Assembly (NCBI GenBank): GCA_023420935.1
Contig: JAEZUR010000048.1
Span: forward strand, 1 to 14,679
Direction of reading: 5' to 3'
DNA length: 14,679 nucleotides
Source: Bacillota bacterium
GTDB taxonomy: Bacteria; Bacillota; Clostridia; Lachnospirales; Lachnospiraceae
The notes beneath the pieces were generated by a model. That model did not search any database, had not been told where the DNA came from, and was given only the letters and a program-made list of their open reading frames with translations. Of this stretch, positions 8,333-14,679 are shown piece by piece. Within the stretch, counting starts at the first letter, position 1. The number at the start of each line of letters is the position of its first letter. Both the position numbers and the translations under genes were made by a program.

Positions 8333-9271
8333 ATGAAGAAACCATTAATTATATTAACAGGACCTACGGCAGTTGGTAAAACGGAGCTTTCGATCAGACT
8401 TGCAAAAGAGTTAAACGGTGAGATAATATCGGCTGACTCAATGCAGGTCTATAAAGGCATGGATATTGGTACTGCTAAAATTTCGCCTGAAGAAATGTGT
8501 GGAGTAACACATTACCTAATCGATATATTAGATCCTAAGGAGGATTTTAATGTAGTTAAGTTTAAAGAGGCTGCATGCGCTGCTATGGAGGCTATTTATC
8601 AGAAAGGTAAGCTACCTATTATCGTTGGTGGTACAGGATTTTATATCCAAGCAGTATTAAATGATATTAACTTTGAAGAAACTCCTAATGATACAACCTA
8701 TCGTAATGAATTGGAGGAACTTGCGACGAATAAGGGTCCTGAATATCTGCATGCTATGTTAATGGATGTGGATGAAGGTTCCGCCAAAGCAATTCACGCC
8801 AATAATGTAAAAAAGGTAATACGTGCCTTAGAGTACTACAAACAAACAGGTAAAAAGATATCGGAGCATAATGAAACGGAGCGTCAAAAAGAATCGCCTT
8901 ATAATTTCTTATATTTTGTTCTGAATCATACGCGAGATGTGCTATATAAAAGAATAGATCAACGAGTTGATCTTATGGTGGAACAAGGCTTGATTGAGGA
9001 AGTTAGAGCACTTTATGAAAGTGGTTATGACAGAAATCTTGTATCTATGCAAGGACTGGGATATAAAGAAATCATTTCTTACTTAGAAGGGGAATGTACA
9101 CTGGATGAAGCAGTGTATATTTTAAAGCGAGATACCAGACATTTTGCCAAACGGCAACTAACATGGTTTAAGAGAGAAAAAGAAGTAATATGGATTAATA
9201 AAAATGAATACAACGAGGAAGAAAACATTCTTACTATGATGCTTAAAATGGCTCATGCTAAGCTTGGATAG
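8333..9271 (+). CDS. miaA: tRNA dimethylallyltransferase
   Basis: 312-aa MiaA, which transfers a dimethylallyl group to N6 of A37 in tRNAs that read codons starting with U; MiaB usually methylthiolates the product. Seen: the P-loop GPTAVGKT (10-17); Asp35 in SADSMQVYKG, the proposed general base; the GTAK motif; the GGTGFY segment with Thr101; and the C-terminal region with LGYKEI and an Arg/Lys-rich end (KRDTRHFAKRQLTWFK). Length is normal. The start is ATG 8333, because GGAG at 8323-8326 is 6 nt upstream; an in-frame TTG at 8321 would have its purine tract only 1 nt away. It lies 42 nt after mutL, a conserved adjacency in Firmicutes. The hfq gene that often follows miaA in Firmicutes is not here. 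Confidence 0.97.
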   Translation: MKKPLIILTGPTAVGKTELSIRLAKELNGEIISADSMQVYKGMDIGTAKISPEEMCGVTHYLIDILDPKEDFNVVKFKEAACAAMEAIYQKGKLPIIVGGTGFYIQAVLNDINFEETPNDTTYRNELEELATNKGPEYLHAMLMDVDEGSAKAIHANNVKKVIRALEYYKQTGKKISEHNETERQKESPYNFLYFVLNHTRDVLYKRIDQRVDLMVEQGLIEEVRALYESGYDRNLVSMQGLGYKEIISYLEGECTLDEAVYILKRDTRHFAKRQLTWFKREKEVIWINKNEYNEEENILTMMLKMAHAKLG

Positions 9272-9288
9272 AGAAAGGAACACCAATT

Positions 9289-10578
9289 ATGATACAACAG
9301 TTAACAACAATGTATGGTCAATTATCCATCGATCAAAATGTTTACAATTATTGCAAATCAACAGAAGAATCATTAAAAAAACGTTTTGAAGAAATTGATC
9401 AGATTGCAGAATATAATCAATTAAAAGTAATCAAAGCCATGCAAGATAATAAAGTAAGTGATATTCATTTTGCTGCGACCACAGGATATGGATATAATGA
9501 CCTTGGAAGAGAAACACTAGAAAGTGTTTATGCATCTGCGTTTCATGCAGAAGCAGCCTTGGTAAGACCGCAGCTTACTTGTGGTACCCATGCCCTAAGC
9601 ACAGCATTATCAGCAAATTTAAGGCCGGGAGATGAATTACTTTCACCAGTTGGGAAACCATATGATACGTTAGAAGGAGTTATTGGGATAACCCCTTCGA
9701 AAGGTTCTCTGAGTGAGTTTGGTATTACTTATTCACAGGTTGATCTATTGTCTGATGGTGGATTTGATTATGAAAATATAGAAAAAGCCATCCATAAGAG
9801 AACAAAAATGGTAACGATTCAACGTTCCAAAGGTTATCAAACAAGGCCAACCTTATCCGTTGAAAGAATTGGCGAATTAATTCGATTTATCAAAAACATA
9901 AAATCAGATATCATCTGTATGGTGGATAATTGTTATGGAGAATTCGTAGAAACAATAGAGCCTACGGATGTAGGTGCAGATCTATGTGTTGGTTCTTTAA
10001 TTAAAAATCCAGGTGGTGGTCTTGCTCCAATTGGTGGCTACATAGTTGGAAAAGAAGAATATGTTGAGAATTCGGCTTTTCGTCTAACGGCTCCTGGACT
10101 TGGAAAAGAAGTAGGAGCTACCCTAGGCCTGAATCAACAATTGTATCAAGGATTTTTTATGGCTCCTCAAGTGGTTTCAGGTGCATTAAAAGGAGCTATT
10201 TATGCTGCTAATATTTACGAAAAATTAGGATTTGCTGTTGTTCCTAATGGTACGGAAAGTAGACACGATATAATACAGGCCGTTACATTAGGATCACCAG
10301 AAGCCATTATTGCATTTTGCAAAGGGATTCAAGCAGCAGCTCCAGTAGATAGTTTCGTAAATCCAGAGCCATGGGCAATGCCTGGTTATCATTCGGATGT
10401 AATAATGGCGGCTGGAGCTTTTGTTCAAGGCTCCTCCATTGAGTTAAGTGCAGATGCACCAATTGAACCACCTTATGCCGTATATTTCCAAGGAGGGTTA
10501 ACCTGGTACCATGCAAAATATGGAATTTTAATGTCGTTACAGAAATTATATGAATCAGGATTGGTAAATTTGTTTTAA
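9289..10578 (+). CDS. PLP-dependent enzyme of the YnbB / 'aluminium resistance' family
   Basis: 429-aa fold-type I PLP enzyme related to cystathionine/methionine gamma-lyases, a family called 'methionine gamma-lyase family' or 'aluminium resistance protein' and homologous to Bacillus subtilis YnbB. Seen: Asp213 in MVDNCYG, in the position of the Asp that contacts the PLP pyridine nitrogen; the likely Schiff-base Lys239 in LIKNPGGG; a Gly-rich segment after it; and the RSKGYQTRP motif. Family membership is secure, but the physiological substrate is not established and methionine lyase activity is not proven. AAAGGA at 9274-9279 gives 9-nt spacing to ATG. It begins 17 nt after miaA, so it is probably the last gene of the repair transcript. 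No strong terminator follows before radC. Confidence 0.9.
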   Translation: MIQQLTTMYGQLSIDQNVYNYCKSTEESLKKRFEEIDQIAEYNQLKVIKAMQDNKVSDIHFAATTGYGYNDLGRETLESVYASAFHAEAALVRPQLTCGTHALSTALSANLRPGDELLSPVGKPYDTLEGVIGITPSKGSLSEFGITYSQVDLLSDGGFDYENIEKAIHKRTKMVTIQRSKGYQTRPTLSVERIGELIRFIKNIKSDIICMVDNCYGEFVETIEPTDVGADLCVGSLIKNPGGGLAPIGGYIVGKEEYVENSAFRLTAPGLGKEVGATLGLNQQLYQGFFMAPQVVSGALKGAIYAANIYEKLGFAVVPNGTESRHDIIQAVTLGSPEAIIAFCKGIQAAAPVDSFVNPEPWAMPGYHSDVIMAAGAFVQGSSIELSADAPIEPPYAVYFQGGLTWYHAKYGILMSLQKLYESGLVNLF

Positions 10579-10616
10579 TTTGTCTGAAAATTTCGTAATT
10601 TTATAAGGATTTGCAG

Positions 10617-10645
10617 TGTACAAACATATCAATTTATGGTAAAAT
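10617..10645 (+). promoter_or_regulatory. Extended -10 promoter of radC-mreBCD
   Basis: TGTACA (10617-10622, 4/6 match to TTGACA), a 17-nt spacer, and TAAAAT (10640-10645, 5/6) preceded by TG at 10637-10638 form an extended -10 element. It lies about 58 nt before the radC start. The lack of a convincing terminator upstream means read-through from the previous operon could add to it. Confidence 0.62.
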
Positions 10646-10703
10646 GCAATGTGAGAGTTTTGTAGGGTCTTAGTGCGAAGAGAGAGCTGATTAGGAGAGC
10701 ACT

Positions 10704-11402
10704 ATGAAAAGCAAACACTTTACAGCAAAAGAACTACCAGCATCCGAGCGACCATATGAAAAATTTGAACGATTCGGATCAAAATTCCTGTCTGATGCTG
10801 AACTATTAGCAGTGATTATTCGAACAGGATCTAAAGATCATCATGCAGTTGAAGTTGCCAATCAGATTTTAAGTAATCACGGTGAATTTAAAGGCTTAAT
10901 TGGACTTAATTATATGTCCATGGAAGATTTAATGGAGATTGCAGGAATAGGTAAGGTCAAGGCAATTCAATTACTATGTATAACAGAATTAACAAAGAGA
11001 ATGGTAAAGGCTACAAGGGAGAATGGGTTTCGATTGGATTCACCTGGTGCCGTTGCAGAATATTATATGCAAGATATGAGACATCTTGCAAGAGAAGAAA
11101 TACTTCTGATTATGATGGATTCCAAAAGTAAAATCATTAAAGATATGATAATTTCCAGTGGGAGCGTAAATGCTTCTATTGTTGCGCCTAGAGATATATA
11201 TCTAAATGCATTAAAATACAATGCGGTTAATATTATATTGCTTCACAATCATCCTAGCGGTGACCCAACCCCTAGTAAAGAAGATCTTAATATAACCCTT
11301 CGCATGAAAGAGGCAGGTACTTTAATTGGAATTAAGCTTATGGATCACATTATTATTGGAGACAATAGATTTGTAAGTTTGAAAGAGCGAGGTCTACTGT
11401 GA
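10704..11402 (+). CDS. radC: RadC-family JAMM/MPN+ protein
   Basis: 232-aa RadC. Seen: an N-terminal UPF0758 region; a helix-hairpin-helix-like segment at ~70-90 (MEIAGIGKVKA); and a C-terminal JAMM/MPN+ domain with the metal motif His181-x-His183-Pro-Ser-Gly followed by PSKEDL (Asp194), plus Glu131/Glu132 in the REEIL segment expected to supply the catalytic acid. Family knowledge: the historical link to radiation repair in E. coli was traced to a different gene, so the biochemical role is open, and the JAMM domain predicts a zinc-dependent hydrolase. AGGAG at 10693-10697 is 6 nt before ATG. It opens the elongation cluster, 34 nt before mreB, an arrangement common in Firmicutes. Confidence 0.95.
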   Translation: MKSKHFTAKELPASERPYEKFERFGSKFLSDAELLAVIIRTGSKDHHAVEVANQILSNHGEFKGLIGLNYMSMEDLMEIAGIGKVKAIQLLCITELTKRMVKATRENGFRLDSPGAVAEYYMQDMRHLAREEILLIMMDSKSKIIKDMIISSGSVNASIVAPRDIYLNALKYNAVNIILLHNHPSGDPTPSKEDLNITLRMKEAGTLIGIKLMDHIIIGDNRFVSLKERGLL

Positions 11403-11436
11403 TTAGAATCGCAGCTGCATCCGGAAGGAGATAATT

Positions 11437-12462
11437 ATGTCAAAGAGAGTATTTGGTATCGATCTAGGTACCAGTATGATAAAAGTATATAAAAAAGATA
11501 ACGGTATCGTTTTAGATGAGAAAAATGTAATAGCTATTGCCAATAGAAAAAATATGATTGCTGTAGGTAATGAAGCTTATGAGATGTTTGAAAAAGCACC
11601 TATTAATATTGTAGTTTCTTATCCAGTGAAAAATGGTGTAATTGCAGATATTGCTAATATGCAAGCATTGCTTAATAAGTTTCTAAAGGACATTAATGGA
11701 ACTAGACATGGTGTTCAGTTTTTAATTGCAGTTCCAACGGATGTTACAGAAGTGGAAAAAAGAGCTTTTTACGAATTAATTGCCAATTCCAATGCGAAAG
11801 CCAAATCCATTGGTATGATAGATAAACCAGTTGCTGCTGCATTTGGTATCGGACTTGATATAACCAATGCCCGCGGTGTCATGACTGTTGATATAGGAGC
11901 CGATACAACTGAAATTTCTATCATGTCTTTAGGTGGTATTGTGCTAAGCAAATTGATACCAGTTGGTGGTAACAAACTAGATGAATCTATAAAATTATTC
12001 GTGAAGAAAAAATATAACCTTGTAATTGGTAATAAAACAGCAGAAGTTATTAAAAAGAGTTTATCTTCTGCACTACCAACCGATGAAGTAAGTGTAAAAG
12101 TTTATGGAAGAAACGTGGTTAGTGGCTTACCAAGTGAGATGGACATTATGTCTTCCATGGTATATGAAGCAGTAAAAGAACATTTCTATACAATTATTGA
12201 TTCTATTAAAATTATACTTGAGAGAACACCACCTGAAATCTCTTCTGATATAATTGATTCTGGAATTTATATAACAGGAGGTTCCGCGCATATTCGTAAT
12301 TTAGATAAGTTAATTGCGGAACAAACCGATCTGAAAATAAATGTTTGCCAAGATCCAGAGAATTCTGTTGTGAATGGATTAGGTGCTATCATTCAAGATC
12401 CAACACTTGCAACTTTGGCTTATTATCCAAAACAGTCAAACCATAATTCAAAGAAAAAATAG
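11437..12462 (+). CDS. mreB: MreB-family actin-like protein with altered ATP site
   Basis: 341-aa bacterial actin homologue that would form membrane-associated filaments guiding lateral wall synthesis with MreC, MreD and PBP2. Seen: the phosphate-1 motif GIDLGTSMIKVY; YPVKNGVIAD; a connector segment IDKPVAAAFG (128-137); the phosphate-2 motif DIGADTTE (152-159); SLGGIVLSK; KKYNLVIGNKTAE; and the adenosine motif TGGSAHIRNLDKLI (280-293). Length is normal and the start is clear (AAGGAG at 11425-11430, 6-nt spacing). Odd points against the MreB consensus: IEEP is IDKP, so the Glu aligned with the catalytic residue is Lys130; DIGGGTTE is DIGADTTE; AGDEMD is GGNKLD; TGGG is TGGS. Genomic position makes this the locus MreB, but it may be a divergent paralogue. 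Moderate caution applies to full equivalence with canonical MreB. Confidence 0.9.
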   Translation: MSKRVFGIDLGTSMIKVYKKDNGIVLDEKNVIAIANRKNMIAVGNEAYEMFEKAPINIVVSYPVKNGVIADIANMQALLNKFLKDINGTRHGVQFLIAVPTDVTEVEKRAFYELIANSNAKAKSIGMIDKPVAAAFGIGLDITNARGVMTVDIGADTTEISIMSLGGIVLSKLIPVGGNKLDESIKLFVKKKYNLVIGNKTAEVIKKSLSSALPTDEVSVKVYGRNVVSGLPSEMDIMSSMVYEAVKEHFYTIIDSIKIILERTPPEISSDIIDSGIYITGGSAHIRNLDKLIAEQTDLKINVCQDPENSVVNGLGAIIQDPTLATLAYYPKQSNHNSKKK

Positions 12463-12477
12463 GTTGATATCTAAAAA

Positions 12478-12494
12478 TGCGTTATCTATACGCA
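12478..12494 (+). other. Small hairpin between mreB and mreC
   Basis: TGCGT (12478-12482) can pair with ACGCA (12490-12494) around a 7-nt loop. It sits 3 nt upstream of the mreC ribosome binding site (AGGAG, 12498-12502). There is no T-tract after it, so it is not a terminator. With only 5 bp it may be fortuitous. Confidence 0.3.
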
Positions 12495-12507
12495 GACAGG
12501 AGTTATT

Positions 12508-13365
12508 ATGAGACGTAGACCAAGAATTTCAATTGAACCCAAATATATCTTACTGATATGCTCCATTGTTTGCATTGTGCTGATTGTTGTTTCTTTTAAA
12601 TATAAAGAAAAGATGGAGCCAATCAAAACGGTAGCCAGCGATGCAGTAACTCCAATGCAAAAAGGAATTAATTCTGTGGGTGCATGGATTTGGGATAAAG
12701 CTGAGATGATTACAACGATGCAAGCACTAAAAAAAGAAAATGATCAATTAAAAGAAAAATTAGATTCTGTTACTTACGATAATAAAGTGCTTCAACAAGA
12801 AAAATATGAGTTAGATAACTTACGTAAACTATATGATTTAGATCAAGCATATCCAAGTTATCCTAAGGTTGCTGCACATGTCATTAGTAAAGATGCCAAC
12901 AACTGGTATAATGTCTTTACGATAGACAAAGGTACCGAAGATGGACTAAAAGTAAATATGAACGTTATTGCGGATGGTGGATTGGTTGGTATTATTATTG
13001 AGGTTGGTCGTAATTGCGCCAAAGTAAGATCTATTATTGATGATAAGAGTGACGTTACTGGAATGTTTCTAAAGACTTCAGATACTTGTAATGTAAAAGG
13101 TAATCTTGAATTAATTGATAAAGGAATTATTGAAGTAGAAATGATAGACAAAGATGATGAAGTGGAAGATGGTTACGAAGTTGTAACTGCCCATATCAGT
13201 GATAAATTTCTACAAGGAATCTTAATTGGTTACGTGAAAGATATTACCGTAGATTCCTCTAATATGACCAAATCCGGATATTTGACACCAGTAGTTGATT
13301 TCGAGTCATTGGATATGGTTCTTGTTATTACAGAATTAAAAGAGCAGTATGATGATCTGGAATAA
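12508..13365 (+). CDS. mreC: Rod shape-determining protein MreC
   Basis: 285-aa bitopic membrane protein that scaffolds the elongasome and activates PBP2 from outside the membrane. Seen: a basic N-terminus (MRRRPR), one membrane helix at ~12-30, a coiled coil rich in Lys, Glu and Leu at ~65-105 (dimerisation), and a beta-rich extracellular part with the family signature ISKDANNWYNVFTIDKGTED and GLVGIIIEVG. Length is normal. AGGAG at 12498-12502 is 5 nt before ATG. It lies 45 nt after mreB and 30 nt before mreD in the classic mreBCD order. The mature domain is notably acidic near residues 205-225. Confidence 0.96.
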   Translation: MRRRPRISIEPKYILLICSIVCIVLIVVSFKYKEKMEPIKTVASDAVTPMQKGINSVGAWIWDKAEMITTMQALKKENDQLKEKLDSVTYDNKVLQQEKYELDNLRKLYDLDQAYPSYPKVAAHVISKDANNWYNVFTIDKGTEDGLKVNMNVIADGGLVGIIIEVGRNCAKVRSIIDDKSDVTGMFLKTSDTCNVKGNLELIDKGIIEVEMIDKDDEVEDGYEVVTAHISDKFLQGILIGYVKDITVDSSNMTKSGYLTPVVDFESLDMVLVITELKEQYDDLE

Positions 13366-13395
13366 TCAACCAGTATCAATGGAAAGGATAAGGAC

Positions 13396-13902
13396 ATGAA
13401 ACGTACTATTATTATTTTTCTCATTATAATATTGTGTTTTCTTCTGCAAACAACAGTATTTCAGGCTGTTGCACTTGCAGATGTTGTTCCAAATCTTTTG
13501 CTAGTCATAACCGTAGCAACTGGCTATATGAGAGGAAGAAAAGAAGCTCTTTATACAGGACTTTTTTGTGGACTTTTATTGGATCTTGTTTATGGTAGTG
13601 TAATTGGGTTGTATGCCTTGCTATTTATGGTAATTGGTTATTTAAATGGTTACTGTAATAAAATATATTACAAAGACGATTTTACCATACCTATTATTTT
13701 AGTTGGTGTGAGTGACTTGTTTTATAATTTCTTCTATTATGTATTTGAATTTTTATTAAGAAGTCGCCTTCATTTATTATTCTATGTTAGGAGAATTATG
13801 TTACCCGAACTTGTGTATACCGTACTAGTTTCTGTCGTACTGTATAAATTATTACATACCTTGAATGGTTATCTTGAACATTCTGAAAAAAAGGAGGTAT
13901 AA
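13396..13902 (+). CDS. mreD: Rod shape-determining membrane protein MreD
   Basis: 168-aa polytopic membrane protein linking MreB and MreC to PBP2. The sequence is almost entirely hydrophobic, with about five or six spans: ~3-19, 30-46, 53-90 (probably two), 95-116 and 134-152. The family pattern VPNLLLVI, then Gly-rich GLFCGLLLDLVYG, is visible at ~30-72. AAAGGA at 13383-13388 is 7 nt before ATG. The stop codon (13900-13902) directly follows the ribosome binding site of the next gene, so the two are translationally linked. The call rests on topology, motif and position, since MreD proteins are poorly conserved. Confidence 0.93.
   Translation: MKRTIIIFLIIILCFLLQTTVFQAVALADVVPNLLLVITVATGYMRGRKEALYTGLFCGLLLDLVYGSVIGLYALLFMVIGYLNGYCNKIYYKDDFTIPIILVGVSDLFYNFFYYVFEFLLRSRLHLLFYVRRIMLPELVYTVLVSVVLYKLLHTLNGYLEHSEKKEV
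13891..13897 (+). promoter_or_regulatory. Ribosome binding site for the TTG start of mrdA
   Basis: A perfect AAGGAGG lies inside the last codons of mreD and 8 nt before TTG 13906. It fixes the PBP2 start, since the first in-frame ATG comes more than 90 codons later. Confidence 0.85.
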
Positions 13903-13905
13903 TCA

Positions 13906-14679
13906 TTGCTTGATACATTTTTAGAATGGCTGAAAAAAGTTGTGAAATCTAGATTATTACCAATTGCAATTATATATCTTATACTTTTTTCAGTTCTAGT
14001 ACATCGTATTTTCGAATTACAGATTGTAAAAGGAGAAAAATACGAAAAAGAAAGCGAAACCAATGATACGGATCAGCGTGAATTAAAAAGTACACGTGGT
14101 CGTATTTGCGACTATAAAGGGAATGTGTTGGCATACAACGAATTATCCTATTCGGTTACCTTAGAAGATATTGGTGAACTAACAGATAATGATGAAAAAA
14201 ATGCCATGATCTATAAATTAATTAATATCATCGAAAAAAACGGTGGTACTATTATTAACGATTTTTATATTCAACTAGATGCTGATGGAAATCCTAAATT
14301 TAATATAGAAGGAAAAGCGGTGGAACGGTTTAAAAAAGATCTTTATTCTATTCCATATTCTGAAGAATTAACCGAGGAAGTAAATGCACAGTCTGCTGAA
14401 GATATTTTTGATTATTTAAGGCACGACACTAAGAGCAATAGTGCTAGTTTCCAGGTAGGTGATCAATATACGAAAGAAGAAGCATTAAAGATTATTGCCA
14501 TACGTTTTTCTTTATTTATGAATCGTTATTCCAAATACTTACCGATTACGGTAGCCAATGGTGTGGACGACGTAACCGTTGCCGCTATTAAAGAGAATAG
14601 CGCTGAGTTACCTGGCGTTGAGATCTTACAAGAAACTCACCGTGTTTATAATGACAGTAAATATTTTGCTCAAATACTA
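13906..14679 (+). CDS. mrdA: Penicillin-binding protein 2 (elongation transpeptidase), 5' part
   Basis: The frame stays open for 258 codons from TTG 13906 to the window edge, so the gene is cut by the window, not broken. Family role: class B PBP that cross-links lateral peptidoglycan with RodA under MreC control. Seen: a short cytoplasmic tail; a membrane helix at ~17-36 (LLPIAIIYLILFSVLVHRIF); the post-membrane ELQIVKGEKY segment; the STRGRICDYKGNVLA motif that opens the PBP dimerisation domain; and the LPGVEI element ending in an Arg-Val-Tyr strand near residue 248. The transpeptidase domain with its SxxK serine would lie beyond the edge. The dimerisation region carries an insert (~95-190) as often seen in clostridial PBP2. 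The start is TTG with an ideal ribosome binding site overlapping the end of mreD. Confidence 0.94.
   Translation, partial: MLDTFLEWLKKVVKSRLLPIAIIYLILFSVLVHRIFELQIVKGEKYEKESETNDTDQRELKSTRGRICDYKGNVLAYNELSYSVTLEDIGELTDNDEKNAMIYKLINIIEKNGGTIINDFYIQLDADGNPKFNIEGKAVERFKKDLYSIPYSEELTEEVNAQSAEDIFDYLRHDTKSNSASFQVGDQYTKEEALKIIAIRFSLFMNRYSKYLPITVANGVDDVTVAAIKENSAELPGVEILQETHRVYNDSKYFAQIL

Noticed and set aside
10587..10602. Hairpin AAAATT-TCGT-AATTTT after the PLP enzyme, as a terminator
   Set aside because: The stem is entirely A:T and only 6 bp, too weak for an intrinsic terminator; read-through toward radC is possible.
10704..11402. RadC as evidence of a second DNA-repair module
   Set aside because: The radiation-repair assignment of this family is not supported, and its neighbours here are cell-shape genes.
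1..14679. Mobile element, CRISPR array, prophage or defence island
   Set aside because: There are no transposase or integrase motifs, terminal inverted repeats, regularly spaced repeats or strand switches; all genes fit a conserved core locus.

Overview
The window is a dense, AT-rich stretch of housekeeping chromosome in which every gene lies on the + strand. Gene order, strong AGGAGG-type ribosome binding sites, AGA-rich arginine codons and protein signatures point to a Gram-positive anaerobe of the Clostridia, most likely Lachnospiraceae (Clostridium/Lachnoclostridium phytofermentans-like). That placement is inference; no marker RNA is present.

Layout: (1) 15-1280, a secreted SH3b-NlpC/P60 cell-wall hydrolase, closed by a strong intrinsic terminator at 1288-1330. 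(2) A good sigma-A promoter (1332-1360) opens a tight six-gene run at 1396-10578: a membrane-anchored MutS-family ATPase, RNase HI (rnhA), MutS, MutL, tRNA dimethylallyltransferase (miaA) and a PLP enzyme of the YnbB/'aluminium resistance' family. Gaps are 42 nt or less, so one transcript is likely. (3) A 125-nt gap with an extended -10 promoter (10617-10645) leads into radC-mreB-mreC-mreD-mrdA, the cell-elongation cluster. The last gene, PBP2, starts at a TTG codon and runs off the right edge.

How it works together: MutS recognises mismatches. MutL carries the DQHA(X)2E endonuclease motif of MutH-less bacteria, so repair here is methylation-independent, and MutS has a QLSIF sliding-clamp motif. 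RNase HI removes RNA from RNA:DNA hybrids. MreB, MreC, MreD and PBP2 form the core of the elongasome that directs lateral wall synthesis, and the NlpC/P60 enzyme at the left edge acts on the same wall.

I see no mobile element, CRISPR array, tRNA, rRNA or defence island, and no clearly new multi-gene system. The best leads are (a) the MreB, whose predicted catalytic glutamate position is lysine and whose other ATP-site motifs are altered, (b) the membrane-anchored MutS-like ATPase of unknown role at the head of the mismatch-repair operon, and (c) a degenerate 20-residue repeat in the MutL linker. No gene-free stretch exceeds 300 bases.
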